Notes: generated by a model not told the origin, from the letters alone. A stretch of 64,000 nt of DNA from Paulownia fortunei (GCA_019321725.1 CM033121.1:14322001-14386000); one strand, 5' to 3'. Shown: positions 46,290 through 59,478, counted from the first letter of the stretch. Made by a program: numbers and translations.

Positions 46290-46443
46290 TTTGCAGTGCT
46301 GTTTTATACAAGTTTGACAACATCAGGCCAATATAATTCATGAAATATGTAATCCATAATATGATAATGTAAAACTTACTAGCATGGGTGTGCTCCGCAA
46401 GTTCTAAGTTCGTGTACATGGACAGTCTACAAGACCTCAAATT

Positions 46444-46457
46444 GGGCTCTCATACCA
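46444..46457 (-). other. Primer binding site, element C
   Basis: tggtatgagagccc on the - strand, one mismatch in the first twelve bases to the initiator-tRNA-Met-type site. Confidence 0.75.
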
Positions 46458-46460
46458 CTA

Positions 46461-48882
46461 TGTAACACCTACTACTCAACAACTATATATAAAGTATAAT
46501 TTGACATGATAGAACCTGTGTGTATGTGCGATATTTTTTTTAACACTTTAAAAAATGATAAATCACTTTTTGCACACACAATCCTTTTTAAAATACTTCC
46601 TCACACATGTCATGTATATAGTAAGATGAATATTTATATAAAAACACAACACCCATAACGACCACAATATTTACATACTTGTTTACAATAAAGTTTTAAA
46701 AGTGAAATATAGTACCAATCTCAAAATATAATACAATAAACTCAAAATATAACAAGCCAACAAAATAGTTCAATAGGTTGTCATCCATGTAAACACTGCC
46801 TCAGGCACCTGCAGGAGCTCCAACTACCGCCAAGCCAGCAAAAGATGCTTCAAGCATCGCCGTGCTCACCTATAATGCATAAACTATATGAGCTAACACT
46901 CAACAAGCAAAGATTATGCATGTCAAAAAATAATCCATAATATCAAGTAATGCATCTCAACATCTTATGCCCACAATGCAATTCCATGCATCAAAATATT
47001 TCTCTCAAACGCAAATCTGTAAACATAGCTAACATCAAACACCATTCCTAATTTGGAAAATTCAATATCCTAATATCCTATTAAGACATTAAGGTTCAAG
47101 GTTAGCTATGTAATTCTCAAACTTTGCAAGTTACCAACTAAAATATAAACTAGTCCTCTAACTATCCTAATTTCTCATCTAAAATGCATCCCAATATCAT
47201 TTAATTGAAGTACTATAACTCTAATAATAATCGTTAAATATTAGAACTTAATAGCAACTTGTATAAGTTGAAACATGCCAAGATATAAAATGGGGCAGAT
47301 TCTCATTAATTTGTTTTCTTGCTGTCCAATTAAGTTGCGTAATAATTCTGACACCTTTAAACATATCCAATTGCTCCTAAGTTTTTACCACACTTAGCTA
47401 TCATGTAGTTAAAGTAAACCCTGCCATAAAATGACTAAAACTAATTGATTTACCTAAGCCAACTCAGCCCCTTTCATAGCTCACTAAAACAGGATTTTTA
47501 ATCTTGACGGTTTTGAGCACTTCACGACATTGATCATTTTGACCCGCTTAAACACATTCAATCACTCCCAAAATTTTAAAAAAGTTAGATAAATGTAAAT
47601 AGAGTCAATAAGGTCATATAATTTTTAAAAATAAGAGATATAATGATCCAAAACCAGTCCCCTTCACACGACACAAAATCTATAATTCAATTGTGACAGT
47701 TTTGAGTACCTTTTCAATATCATGTCCTATTCCTATTTCTAAGTTATGAAAATTCATTCCAATAATATTAAATCATATATGAATACATATATGCTGATAA
47801 TTACAGGTTTTATTCAATATTTCATGCATTTTTTAAGCCTAAAAATAACAAAACAGCAAGGTTATAATTTCTACCACAAGTAATTTATACTACGTATTTG
47901 CAATCAAAAATCCTTCTTTTTTGCACCATGATCCAATAAATAACATTCTAACATCTTTATAAACAATATTTAAAGCTTAATAAATCATAAACCATTAAAA
48001 AATATGAAAACCATAGCCAAAACCACAAGAAATTCTCACCTATGTAGATTTTGAGGTTCAAGTTGGTCGTTATCACTTCTCCTTTATTTTTATTGATTTT
48101 TTTTCAACTTGGGATCAATTTAAAGTATTTAGAGACCTTGATGTGTGTGTTTAGAATATGAAAATGGCTGAAAATGAGGTCTGATCGTGGCTTAAGGGTG
48201 AAGGATTTGATGTGTTAGCTTGAGATGCTTGCTTAAGCTTAATAAGAAAACATGAGGTGGCAAGTTGTGGTTAAAACTGATTTTTACTCACCTTATGCAG
48301 CCCTAATCAAGTGTGATTCAATGTATTTTTACTTTGTTTCAACCTATCTTAATCACCATTCAATTCCATAGGTAATTTCTATGCTAATTTCCTAACCGTT
48401 CATTAGATTTTTCACCCGATAAACCACCGATTCTTGCATAATCGTCTAATTTGCATTTCTATTATCACATACACATGTGAACCTTGTAATGTGATATTTA
48501 AATAATGTAATATCATGTCTAATATCCAATTATGTAATTTTCAAATATATACTTTTGAAATAACTTGATCAAATCAAATTAAACTGTATAAACTTACTAG
48601 TGACACCTTTAACACTTCTAAAATTATAACGTGTAACCTAGTAATATTTATCATATTGATACCTAATTTTCATCTTATCCTAATGTATAATTGACCATTT
48701 AGGTTAGGGGATTCAATAATCAATACCGTGCAAGAGCTTCAAAATTAAGTTTAATAATTAAGAATGTCGTATAAAAGAAAATGAATTATACGATGTCAAT
48801 ATAAATGCAAATAGCACGTAATTAACATGTAATGTATAAATCATATTTGGCCAAGTGAGTATTGAGAGGCTCGGGTATCACA
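46461..48882 (-). repeat. 5' LTR of element C
   Basis: From TGTGATACCCG (48882) to AGGTGTTACA (46461) on the - strand, 2422 bases. Its inner and outer ends match the primer site and the 3' LTR remnant. AT-rich, no gene. It lies directly against LINE sequence at 48883. Confidence 0.82.
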
Positions 48883-49067
48883 TTAACCCTATCATATGCT
48901 TTGTCAAAATCTACTTTGAATGAGATGACTTTTTGCTTTTTCACTTTAGCATCTTCTACCAAATTTGCAATAAGAGCAACATCAATGATTTATGTAGCAC
49001 TAACAAAAGCACTTTGAGCTTGAGAAATGGTGTTATATAGCACTTTGCGAAACATGAAGAACAAAAC
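48883..49067 (-). pseudogene. LINE reverse transcriptase, piece 3
   Basis: On the - strand the bases encode ISQAQSAFVSAT, IIDVALIANLVEDAKVKKQK and ISFKVDFDKAYDRVN: the finger and first catalytic aspartate region of an L1-type RT. It continues pieces 1 and 2 (63364-63700 and 51361-51398), from which it is separated by a solo LTR and a copia element. Element C cuts it after YDRVN. Confidence 0.78.
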
Positions 49068-51360
49068 TGTAATGCCCAATTCTCAATTCTCTCCTACATA
49101 GCCAATAATAATCATTTTTCATCAATATGCATTTAATCAATGTGCATTATCGAATTATGGCATACAAATAGTATGATTGCACGAACATGAATAATTATTA
49201 TTATATGCTTTAGTTATGTTTTAACATGCATTAGTACTTGAAATAAGAGATCAAACTTTCGTTTCTTGATTTAACATATTCCTTAAGTGCCTTTTTGCAG
49301 TGAAAAGCTCGGTATCTCGATTAAGGAAAATTGATGTGTTGAATGGCCATGAAATGAATTATTTGTATTGCTCCATACTAGTTATATGCTGAAGTGATTA
49401 ATTGCCTAAGTATTTACTTGAAATATATTACATTTGGCTAAGAACTAAAAGTATGCAAAATGGTGCAATTTCATTGGTTGGTTGACTAGGTTACATGGAA
49501 TCATCCTAAACTGCATTGAACTTAATTATAACACCAAAACATCAATTTTTGTCATCTCCCTAGCCCATAAACGTGGCTTTTGGTATGAGAAGACACCAAG
49601 CATGATGCAACCAATCATAGCCCTCCACTTACCTCTCTTTGAAAGGTCAAAAAAATTATGTTCATCCATATTTTTTGTGGAAGTACCTCAAAAATGACTA
49701 GCCCTTATTCTCCTAAGTTTCTCCCAAATTTCTACACTCTCATACTCACAAAAAATTGAATTCAATCTATAGGAATCTATAGAAAACAAACTAGAACAAG
49801 TTTCTACCCCTTTAAGCTTGAAAATCGTTGATTTTGAAGCTTAATTCCAACTTAATCAAGGTATATTCTTTTTCAATGTTTCGTATAATGAATTTGTAGT
49901 ATCTTGGATGGTTACATGTTTTAGTATGTTTTTGTATGATTGAAAACTTAAGTAAGTTAAATTTGAAGCCAAAACCAAGCTAGTTATGCTAGTTTTTAGC
50001 AAAATTGATAGTCTTGTGAAATTGTTTAATTTACTTGTTCCTATTTATTTTGTAATGATTATATTGTGTTTGAAGGTGCCTACAAATTATTGTGAACAAT
50101 AGAAATTAGTTTGCTAAATTGAAAGTTAGAATCAATTTAAGTTAGAACCAAGTTTACGTCATTTTAATTTGGATTGTGTTCATATTTTGTGGGCTGCCCT
50201 AATAATTATGTTTGAATTATTAGTTATTTAATGGCTTCCCTAATGTTTAATGTCTTGAATTAGTAGTAAAATATGGAGTATGCATTGTTTTTAAGGTTAT
50301 GTAATTGATATGGAATTGTTTACAAAAGATTGAAAAATGTATATGATTTTAATTAGAATAGACTAAATGATTTATAAAAATGATATTAAATAGTACATGG
50401 TTTAATTATGTTAGGCTTTTAACACATCCTATCTTCCAAAGAGATTGACCTTTTCACTTAGCACAAAGTGGACTTGAGGTAAGTTGAATCTTTTATTTGT
50501 TGTATCACAAGAATCATATAATATTGTTCATGTTTTAATGTGATTGTTATTATTTGTGAAATGATGTAATGTTTGATGCATTTATGGTTTATGAAGCATG
50601 ATACTATTAAAGATATAATGAGGTTTTTGAAAAGGAAGTATGGTACTTGATTGATGGTCGGGTGATAAGGGACGCGGGAGGGATCGGCAGACCCAACAAA
50701 TGGTGGCAAATACTTGAGGTTGAAAAATCAGTATAGGAAAGCCACAATGAATGAGATAGAATATGGATAATACTTGAGATTGAAAGACCAAGTATGAAAA
50801 TCCCATATTAGTTCTCTTATTGGCCAATCATTATGAACAGGTTTGAAAAACCACGGTCTATCGCTATTAGTTAGGTACCACACTTCAAGTGCCCTAAAGA
50901 ATGATTGATGAATGAAAGTTATTAAATAGAATAATGTATTTAATGAGTTATGAGATGTGCATATATGTTATTTGTTATTGCATCAGTTTCACCTTACTTA
51001 GCTTTTAGCTCATTAGATTCATGTGATGCAGGTGGAATTGTACAGGTTTAGAGATTGACTGAGTCTCTAGAGCTGTCGGACAGAGATTTGTTCATATGCC
51101 ATGCTTCAAACTATTTTGTAGTTTATTAACAAAACTCTATTTTGTTTTTAAATAAGCCGCTCTATTATGATTTTGTAAACAGATGTACTCAATTTTAATA
51201 TTGTATATGGTGTGTTTAAAACGATTCAAGTTCTTTCTCTTATAGATAAAAATGAGAACTTTTATTAAAATGATAACTCTAATATTGATAAAAATTAACA
51301 TTTCTTGACTTAACTGTATCAGCTTGTTTAGGCTCTGCAGTTAGGTTAAGGGGTATTACA
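49068..51360 (+). mobile_element. Solo gypsy LTR (element A/B family) in a LINE, repeat AAAAC
   Basis: Complete LTR of 2293 bases from TGTAATGCCC to GGGTATTACA, + strand. It is flanked by AAAAC at 49063-49067 and 51361-51365, the 5-base target site duplication of gypsy insertion. No internal domain, so it arose by recombination between two LTRs. Confidence 0.9.
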
Positions 51361-51398
51361 AAAACCTTGGTCACTAGCAACAATCTTATAAACGTTTC
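51361..51398 (-). pseudogene. LINE reverse transcriptase, piece 2
   Basis: On the - strand it reads VYKIVASDQG, the block that follows SLVSN in L1-type RTs. It lies between a solo gypsy LTR and a copia element. Confidence 0.65.
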
Positions 51399-51573
51399 TA
51401 TTGGTACATTTTATAATTGCATCCATATTTGTGATAACTTGGAGTCCCATTTTGATAATTATGATGGTTATCAAGAACCTGTCCTATTTGGACTCTAAGT
51501 GTGATAGGGATAGAGAGAAACTTTTTGTTATCTTTCCCATAGACTATAAGATATCACAATGAGACATACTATC
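51399..51573 (+). repeat. Copia 5' LTR, first part
   Basis: Matches 62913-63085 of the 3' LTR (tattggtacattttataattg onward). Ends with CTATC, the target duplication of the inserted solo LTR. Confidence 0.85.
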
Positions 51574-53716
51574 TGTTAGAGTAGTGTCCAGCATGCCAAT
51601 TATTCTGGCCATTCTTATACTCTTGTGAATCATTCTTATTTATATTAATATCATTTAAATGTCAATCTTTATCTTAAATTCATCATAAGAATTAGATAAA
51701 GTCCTTAGATCACACATAGCTATGGGGCATGGTTGCGCATATGATGGTGATCGTGGAATATACCTCTAAGGCTGTGATATTAAAACGTTCTAAGTTAAGG
51801 ATCAATGAGATAGGACATCATTGATCCCGTTGAAACTTGCGCATACGATGCAGGCTCGAAAGGAGGATGCCTCATTTTATAGGTATTAGTGTGGAGACAC
51901 TAGTGCATGTATGGGGGTGCTTGTTGGGAACAAGTACACTGAACAACCCCACCTGAAAATTTCTAATTGGAAATATTCTATTGTTGAATGGGAATTTTCT
52001 CATTACGATAGTGCAAGAATTAGTCTTTGGACTTGAGGCACCATGATAATCTTGTACATAACATGTTGTACTTTGATATATTTTCTAATTGCATGACAAT
52101 AACAAGGAGTTTATATTGGGTGTAACATCTTCATGTATGAGGATTAATGAGTAGCCAACAAAGGATCCGTCACCTATCTAGATGAATAGATGAATCTCCT
52201 ATATGTTCCACTGTACTTGACTCTAAAATCCTTGGCCAAGGTTGGATGAAAATTAGATGTGGGGTTTTCTAATTATTCATCATCGAGTCAAGCTACTAGA
52301 AATGGAAACATAGTTATTGAGCTAATGGGGTTTCGACTTAACATCCATGCCCTAGGCTCAATAGGGAGATTAGATGATGGAAGGACCGTACTTGCATGGT
52401 ATTAGTAATTGAAATAGGTTCGCACATTCATCATAGACTAAGAGTCATGATGCATTGCTAGATGTTTCCCATGTCTCGTGGGTTCTTGGAATTAATGAGT
52501 TAATTTCAAGAGAATTAATTAATTGGATTAATTAATCAGAACAATTAATTGTTCAGCTAAGTCACAAGAGTTGTGAGCCCACGGCTAGTTTAAAGTGAAC
52601 CTAAGGGGTCACACACAAAACTTGAACAAGTCTATTTCTAGCCTAGAAATTAATCCAAGTGTTGGATTAAATTAATTAATATGATTAATTAATGGAGTTA
52701 AATTAATTCAAGTGTGGAATTAATTTAATTAATTAATTAGATTAATTGATTGGACCTAATTAGATTAGGAAGCCCAATTGGAACATTTAATTAATTGATT
52801 GGATCAATTAAGTAAGATGGGCCTAATTAATTAAATGAATTAATTTAATTGATTGGATCAATTAAAGTAGAGCCTAATTGATTACTTAGACCTAGGTCCA
52901 TTAGGTGTGGGCTTGTAGGAAGCCCATTAGGAAATTGGATTGGGAATCCAATTCTTAGAGAAAGTTGAATTGGAAATTCAATTTCTATGAGGTAATAAGG
53001 AAAAAAGAAAGTCCTTATGGGATAAGGAAACTTACCAAAAGAATTGGAGATAAGAAAGGAAGAAGAGTCCTATATAGAAAGAACTTGTGATAGTCTTGAT
53101 TGACAATCTTTTTGAATATTTTTATGGGGATTTTAATTGCAGATTTTTGTGAAGAAAAATAGTTTTCTTTCATCTCCAAAAATTCGTCCCTCCTTTCCTT
53201 TCAATCTCCAAAAGTTCACCAACCTTTTATATAGTTTAATTCTTGATTTAATTGTTGACTTAAGAATTAAATTAAACACCTAAAATACTAATTATTAGTG
53301 TGTTTTTGTTCCAAACAAAATTATTTTAGGATAGAATTATCGAATTAAAAACTACTAGCATAGGATTCGGTTGCGAGTGGGCATCCAAGGTGTGGATACC
53401 GTTAGAGGGATAACATTTGAGATCCTAGAAGCAAATTAGATTTTAATCAAAGGGGTTTTGAATTGAAGAACATGGAGATACTTTCATTTAGGGATAACGA
53501 TTTGAATCGTTTCAATCCCTACATTAGCCAGAGTGCAAATCAATGTAAGAGTTTGTGAAACTTTCTTACTTTAACTATCAGAAAATGCACAACTGAGTAA
53601 TCGCAAAAGGGTTCTGGGATTCATTTTAATTACATGTGATGTAATGTATATTTATGTTTTTGAAATTTTTTAAATTCCACTGCGTATACATTTCGTGGGA
53701 TCGCGCGAACCCAATA
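51574..53716 (+). mobile_element. Solo copia LTR, copy 5, in a copia 5' LTR, repeat CTATC
   Basis: Complete LTR of 2143 bases, from TGTTAGAGTAG to gcgaacccaata (end base changed from CA). Flanked by CTATC at 51569-51573 and 53717-53721. It is the only full-length copy of this family here and defines the LTR ends used for copies 1-4. Confidence 0.88.
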
Positions 53717-53721
53717 CTATC

Positions 53722-53975
53722 AACTAACAGAATACACTATCTCTCCTCCATATTTTCTCTCTGTGTTTGTTCTTGGAGTATCACCAAAAACTTAGAAGTC
53801 TCTGAGGGCTTAAGGTGTATTTATTAGTATTCACTGGAGCAAGAAGGACCATGGTTTTATTTGGGAGGCTTGTAGGCGAGCTGTTTATCAAGAGTGAATC
53901 AAAAGAATTTTCGCTGCTGAGGTAACATTAATTCCTTTATTATTAATTGTCTATATGCGATTAAAATTGCTTATA
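53722..53975 (+). repeat. Copia 5' LTR, second part
   Basis: Matches about 63086-63363 (cactatctctcctccatatt, gggaggct..aggcgagctgtt, tcgctgctgaggtaacatt). Ends TTATA where the 3' LTR ends TTACA. Confidence 0.85.
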
Positions 53976-53976
53976 G

Positions 53977-53990
53977 TGGTATCAGAGCCA
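53977..53990 (+). other. Copia primer binding site
   Basis: tggtatcagagcca, an exact match to the start of the usual initiator-tRNA-Met site, one base after the LTR. Confidence 0.9.
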
Positions 53991-55539
53991 TTTGGGCTCA
54001 ACCTCGCCTTCATGATATGAATGAATGAATGATTTATGCTTGATATTTATGAAAATTCTTGATTTAAATTCAAGCATGAAAAAAGACCTTTAAGATTGCA
54101 TATGTTGTATTTGTATGTACAGATGCATGTTTAAATTTGATTTAGAAAATATTTTTTTTAACTAGTATTTTTTTTAAAGACCCATTTGATTGATGTTAAA
54201 AGAAATCGTATTTATCCTTAATTTTTTATGCATAATATTGATGTCATGTTGTAAAACATGAAAAAATGATTAAATCAATATATTATGTGTAAAAATGGAT
54301 TAGTATTGAGAAAGATATCATTTTTTAAATTTTTGCCAAAAAAATAGTGTCCATTGGAAAAGTGCGCTGGAGAACGGTTACCCACAAAATTCGAGGCGTT
54401 GACTGTTCCTTAAAAAAAATAAGAAGGAAAAATTTCTGCTATGCCATGAAGTGTACCAAGAATAATTCAGCCAATTGCCAGTTGGCGACCTAGTGGCACA
54501 CGGGCTTGGTTAAAAAAAAAAGAAAAAAAAACTAATTTTTTTTCTAAATGGGCAGAATTTCATTTTTATTTTTTCTAGCATATGTTAACATTTTGAATTT
54601 ATTTTTAAAGCTTAAAATTATTTTTTCTTTCCTTTGTGGTTTGATAGAAATTAGTATTCATAAATTTTCAAAATTGCATGTTTTTAATTGGATTTTTCTT
54701 GTGATTATGCAATGTGATTATTTGTGAATATACATAAAATGGGTGTTGACATTTAGGGTGCTCGTGTATGTTATGTTTTTATTGATATTTATTTATTTAT
54801 TTAAGAGATAATTAATGGAGATAATTATTATTTGTGAATATTTTGGTTTTGCATTAGATTCATTTTTTTTTTCATTTTTTTGGACTATAAATAAAGAAGA
54901 GAGGATAGGCTCATTACATTCATAAAAAAAAGTTATGAGAATTTACCCTAAGTAATTGAGCGTGAGAGCCAAATGAATCGAAAGATTCATGTTTGGTTCA
55001 GGAAGGGATTATGGAAGTTTTAAAATGAACGGAAAGATAATCTATTTTCATTAAGTGATTTATTAGATAATCAAAAACAGAGGATGTTGAATACTATTTG
55101 AAATTCAGAAGAACTGCGTGAGGGGGCCATTGAACATGGTAATGCGGTATCCTAATTTTAGATTTATGTAATAGGTCCTGAAAAATGTAATCTCATTTTT
55201 TGAAAGAGATGTATTTATGGGCCATTTTTGGATGCCATGTATTTTTTGGGATATGTTTCATTAATTACCACCATAGGCCAGTAATTATTTCGACATGACG
55301 TACCAAATGTGAACCCAAGTTTATTATTTGTATGTGATGTATGTATATTCTTATGGACATGATTAATTTAATTCTTGGATTGGTTTTTTCTTTTTGTGAT
55401 CTTTAATTCAGTAGGAGATGATTACTAGCCTTTGTGGTGAATTTTCGATCTCATTGAATTAAAGAAAATTATAAAAAATTGCTTGGATCCGAATAAAATT
55501 TTAGACCTGTACCTAACATATTGTACATAATATACAGTA
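53991..55539 (+). other. Copia leader
   Basis: Long AT-rich untranslated leader between primer site and gag; several poly-A and poly-T runs. No gene seen. The 77-codon - strand ORF at 55425 is a shadow of gag. Confidence 0.55.
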
Positions 55540-56400
55540 ATGAATTTCCAAGTAGCTTTTTCTGACCTCCATAGTACTAGCAAACTAGATGCCATAACTA
55601 TGCAATATGGCTTAGAAAATTTATTTTTTTGTTGCACAAAGAAAAAATCCTTGATCATCTCACCACTACTATGCCTATGCCAACTAAGCAGGAAAATGGA
55701 CTAACTGCCCAATATTATCGCACTATGGATATGTAGAATAAGTGGGTGGATCAAGATAAAAGTGTGTGCTTTACTATGTTGAGATGCATGCATGATAATT
55801 TGATTCGTGAGTTTGAGCAATATCCTATAGTTAAAGAGTTGTGGGATGTGTTGAAGGTCACATACGGTAGAACTTTAGCCACAAGACTGAGGGCACTAAC
55901 CCTTAGGTTCAATTAGTATGTACTTGAACCAAAGCACTCGATAACCTAACATCTTGATGTGATGAAGAATATGATTCGAGAGCTTCAAAATGATCGAAGT
56001 GAGCTAACTAATGAACAAGAAGTTTTGGTTGTCCTAAGTTCGCTACCTGAGTAGACTTGGGGTCATGTTAAGCTTGTGCTTACACATAATAAATGAATTT
56101 AGACATTCAACAGTGTACCTAGCCATCTCAAGCTTGAGGTTGATCGTCGATAGTCAGAGCGAGCACAAGCAGCTGCTCTTGTCGTATATGCTGGACAGCA
56201 TAAGCCCAACAAAGGTAAACATTAGGACAAGCAAAAGGATGCTAGATAAAGTAGTGGTCAAAGTCAGAACTTGGCCTCATAAGGTGACAAAGCTATGAAG
56301 CATCGCCGAGGCAAGAGGGATGGAAAGAAGAAAGATAAATTTTAACTATGTAAAGTTGGGTCACTTCGCTCGTGATCGCACTTAGCCGAAGAAGGTAAGA
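55540..56400 (+). pseudogene. Copia gag, broken
   Basis: In one frame: WLRKFIFLLHKEKILDHLTT, a stop, NKWVDQDKSVCFTMLRCMHD, LIREFEQYPIVKELWDVLK, VTYGRTLATRLRALTLRF, then DVMKNMIRELQNDRSELT and VLSSLPE. Near 56340-56385 in another frame KLGHFARDRTXPKK remains of the zinc knuckle, its cysteines lost. Stops at about 55737, 55916 and 56052 break the frame. Confidence 0.78.
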
Positions 56401-56850
56401 TCCATTCCTAGCTCTCTTAGTTCATTTATATGCTAGCATGTTTTTGTTGCTAATTCTTTCCTTGGTTAGATTGTAGACATAGGGGCAACAAAACATGTGA
56501 TAAGGGATCAAGTGGGATTTGTAGATTATCATCGAGTACCAACATGCAGCCACTACATTACTATGGAGAATGGCGCACAAGAGGAGGTTTTTGGAGTTGG
56601 TTCATACCAGCTCAAGCTCAACACTGGATGCTAGCTACTCCATAGTGATATGCAATATGTACCTAGCATTCGATGTAATTTACTTTCTTTTAGTATATTT
56701 TTGGACATGGTTTTTCTTTCCTGTTTGAGCGAACTAGTTTGTCTATTTTCTATGACATGGCTTAGGATTTATGAATAATGGATTTTTCATATTAGAGTTA
56801 TCTAATGATTGCGTTCCTTATGTTTCAACTGTTGATGCTATTTCTGATTC
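56401..56850 (+). pseudogene. Copia protease, broken
   Basis: The active-site region reads IVDIGATKHVIRD from 56470, where functional copia proteases have D-T/S-G; the middle residue is isoleucine. Then ENGAQEEVFGVGSYQLKLN and MQYVPSIRCNLLS, both usual in this domain. Confidence 0.75.
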
Positions 56851-57760
56851 TATTAAGTGGCATACAAGATTAAGACATATAGGACAAGAAAGGATAACTA
56901 GGTTAGTTTGAGAAGGCTTTTTGGGCTACCTCACTAAAGTCAACCTTCTTGTGTGTGAACCATGTCTGGTGAGAAGAGCGTGTTGGAAGCTTTTTGAAAA
57001 GGCAAAGAGGGCTACTCATCCTCTAAAGTTAGCCCACTTAGATATATGTGGACCCATGATGTGAGGGCACGACACGGTATATCTTATTTTCTCACTTTTA
57101 TTGATGATTATTTGCATTATGGGTTAGTATATCTCATTTCTCATCAATCAGAAGCGCTTGATTGTTTTAAGCAATTCTTGGCAGAGGTTGAGAACCAAAG
57201 AGATAGGAACCTCAAAATTCTACTTACTGACAGAGGGCGAGAATATCTATTTGGTCAATTAGACAAATATGCTAGGAAAAAGGGATCATAAGATAATTTT
57301 CTATTCCACACACTTCGCAACAAAATGGGGTTGCAAAGAGAAGGAATCGCATAATTGTAGATATGGCCAGATCAATGATGACACAAGCAAATCTTCTAAT
57401 ATCATTTTGGGGAGATGTAAATTTTAACTACTACCTACATATTGAATCGTGTGCCTTCTAAGTCAGTTCATTCGGCACTCTATGACCTATGACATAGCAG
57501 AAAGCCTAATTTAGAAGGCTTATGCCCTTTGAGATCGGCAGGGTTTGTTCACAACATTTTTGATAAGCATGGAAAGCTTGGTTCTAGGGCGGTTAAACAT
57601 ATCTTTATAAGGTATTATGATTATTCAAAGGGCTATGTGATGTACAGTGAACACCCTGATAGAGGAATCACTAAAATTGAGTCTTGTGATGTGAATTTCC
57701 TTGATGAGGATTTTTCGACCGTTGGTGAAGTCAAAGGGGACCTTGAACTATATTAGTTGC
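56851..57760 (+). pseudogene. Copia integrase, broken
   Basis: The zinc part is WHTRLRHIGQERITRL and VCEPCL at about 56860-56970. LAHLDICGP starts the core at about 57031; a frameshift at about 57058 leads into the 57046-57291 frame with ARHGISYFLTFIDDYLHYG and ENQRDRNLKILLTDRGREYL, holding two catalytic aspartate regions. The 57529-57756 frame is the C-terminal part (GFVHNIFDKHGKLGSRAVKH, IESCDVNFLDEDF). Confidence 0.82.
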
Positions 57761-58860
57761 AAGATCCTCAAGGCGGCGCTCAAGTCCCTGCAAGGTTGAG
57801 GCTTTGCAACCTTATCCAGTATTGACGAGGATAATATAATTGACTCCAAACTCAGTGGGAGCGATCTACTGGAAGAAGACTCTCAAATTCCACAAACACA
57901 TAGGAGCAAATGTTGAATAATACCCATCGATGTTATGAGATCAAAAGGGAATCTTTCATATATGCTTTTGTGGATGATGATGAGCTAGCTACTTATGAAG
58001 AGGTTGTGACTTCTCTAACTGCAAATAAATAGATAGTTGCTATGAAAGAAGAGTTGAGCTCGATGGCTAAGAATTATGTTTGGGAGCTAGATGATCTTTT
58101 GTTTGGATGCAAGACCATTGGGAACAAGTATGTTTTGAAGGTCAAGTGTAAGACAGATGGATCAATCGACAAGTATAAAGCTCGAGTTGTGGCAAAAAGG
58201 TTATACCAAAATGGAGGGTATAGATTATGAAGAGACATTGTCCCTGGTGGTGAGGTTTACCTCTATTTACCTTATATTAGCTATTGTCGCCCACCTAGAT
58301 TTGGAATTATTTCAGATGGATGTTAAAACAACATTTCTCAATCGAGAGCTAGACGAGGAGATCTATATGGTTCAACCTATGTGATTTAGGAAATAGGATA
58401 AAAGCGCAAAGTATGCCACTTGAAACATTCCATTAATGGACTAAAACAATTTTCTAGACAGTGGTACCATTGATTTCATCGAGCTATCACTATGATAGGC
58501 TTTACGATTGTCGAGGGAGACCACTGTGTGTAAGTCAAGAGAAGTGGAAGAAATTTCTTAATACTCTCACTATATGTGGACAACATTTTGTTAGTTGGGA
58601 ATAACATGGAGATAATTATCGTAGCCCAAAAGTGGTTGTCCTCTACTTTTGAGATGAAGGAAATAGGAGAAACTGAATACATACTTGATGTTAAGATACA
58701 CTGGAATCATTCTAGAAAATACTTGATTTTGTCTCAAGAGACTTACATTAAGGGGATTATAGAACGATTCTGTATGCATAATGCTAAACCTATTGAGACA
58801 CCCATGGACAAGAACTGTGTTCTTAGCAAAGAATTATGCCTTAAGACAAAAGAATAAAGG
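57761..58860 (+). pseudogene. Copia reverse transcriptase, broken
   Basis: The 58042-58230 frame has MKEELSSMAKNYVWELDD and KYVLKVKCKTDGSIDKYKAR. The 58157-58384 frame has YEETLSLVVRF and FQMDVKTTFLNRELDEEIYM. The catalytic box at 58573-58584 is YVDN instead of YVDD. The 58576-58857 frame continues ILLVGNNME, FEMKEIGETEYILDVKI and QETYIKGIIERFCM. Confidence 0.85.
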
Positions 58861-59478
58861 AAACGCATGGCTAAGGTTCCATATGCGAGTGTGGTAGGGA
58901 GTCTAATATACGTAATGAAGTGTATTCTATTGGACTTGTGCTTTGCAGTTGTAATGATGAGTGGATATCTAAGTAATCCTGGATGTGACCATTGAGCTGC
59001 GGTTAAAGCAATACTTAGATATTTGAAGAGGACAAATGATCTCGCTTTATGCTACCAAGGAGGTAGTTTAAAGCTGATTAGATATAGTGATGTTGATGGA
59101 TCAACCAATAGAGATGAGCACAAATCTATATTAAGATGTATATTTTTATTGGAAGGTGCTACTATCACTTGGTGTAGCAAAAAGCAGCCGTGTATCTCTT
59201 TATCCATCATGGAAGCTGAGTACACAACAATAGTCCAAGAGGCTATCTGGTTGATGAGATTCCTTTAGAGTCTACATGTTGGGGTGCATGTTGATGATGC
59301 AGTTGTTATCTATTATGATAACACAACTACACTAGCATATGCCAAGGACCCTAAGTATCATGGAAGGACCAAGCATATTGACACCAGATATCACTTTATT
59401 CAAGAGAGCATTGCACAAGGTCAAGTAGTTCTCAAGCATATTCCTACTAGCGATATGGTCACTAATCCTTTTACTTAG
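58861..59478 (+). pseudogene. Copia RNase H, broken
   Basis: The 59023-59268 frame has LIRYSDVDGSTNRDEHKS, TITWCSKKQPCISLSIMEAE and EAIWLMRFL. The 59284-59478 frame has VVIYYDNTTTLAYAKDPKYH, HIDTRYHFIQESI and the end DMVTNPFT. A stop at 59267 separates them. Acidic active-site residues (D, E, D) are present. Confidence 0.85.

Larger units (their letters stand above)
42893..46460 (-). mobile_element. Internal region of gypsy element C, Tekay/Del-like, internally deleted
   Basis: A different subfamily from A and B: other LTR, other gag, about 3.6 kb internal length instead of 4.6 kb. The shortfall is in the 3' half of gag and the protease. Confidence 0.85.

Noticed and set aside
55425..55658. 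77-codon - strand ORF
   Set aside because: Antisense of the copia gag start region, no domain.
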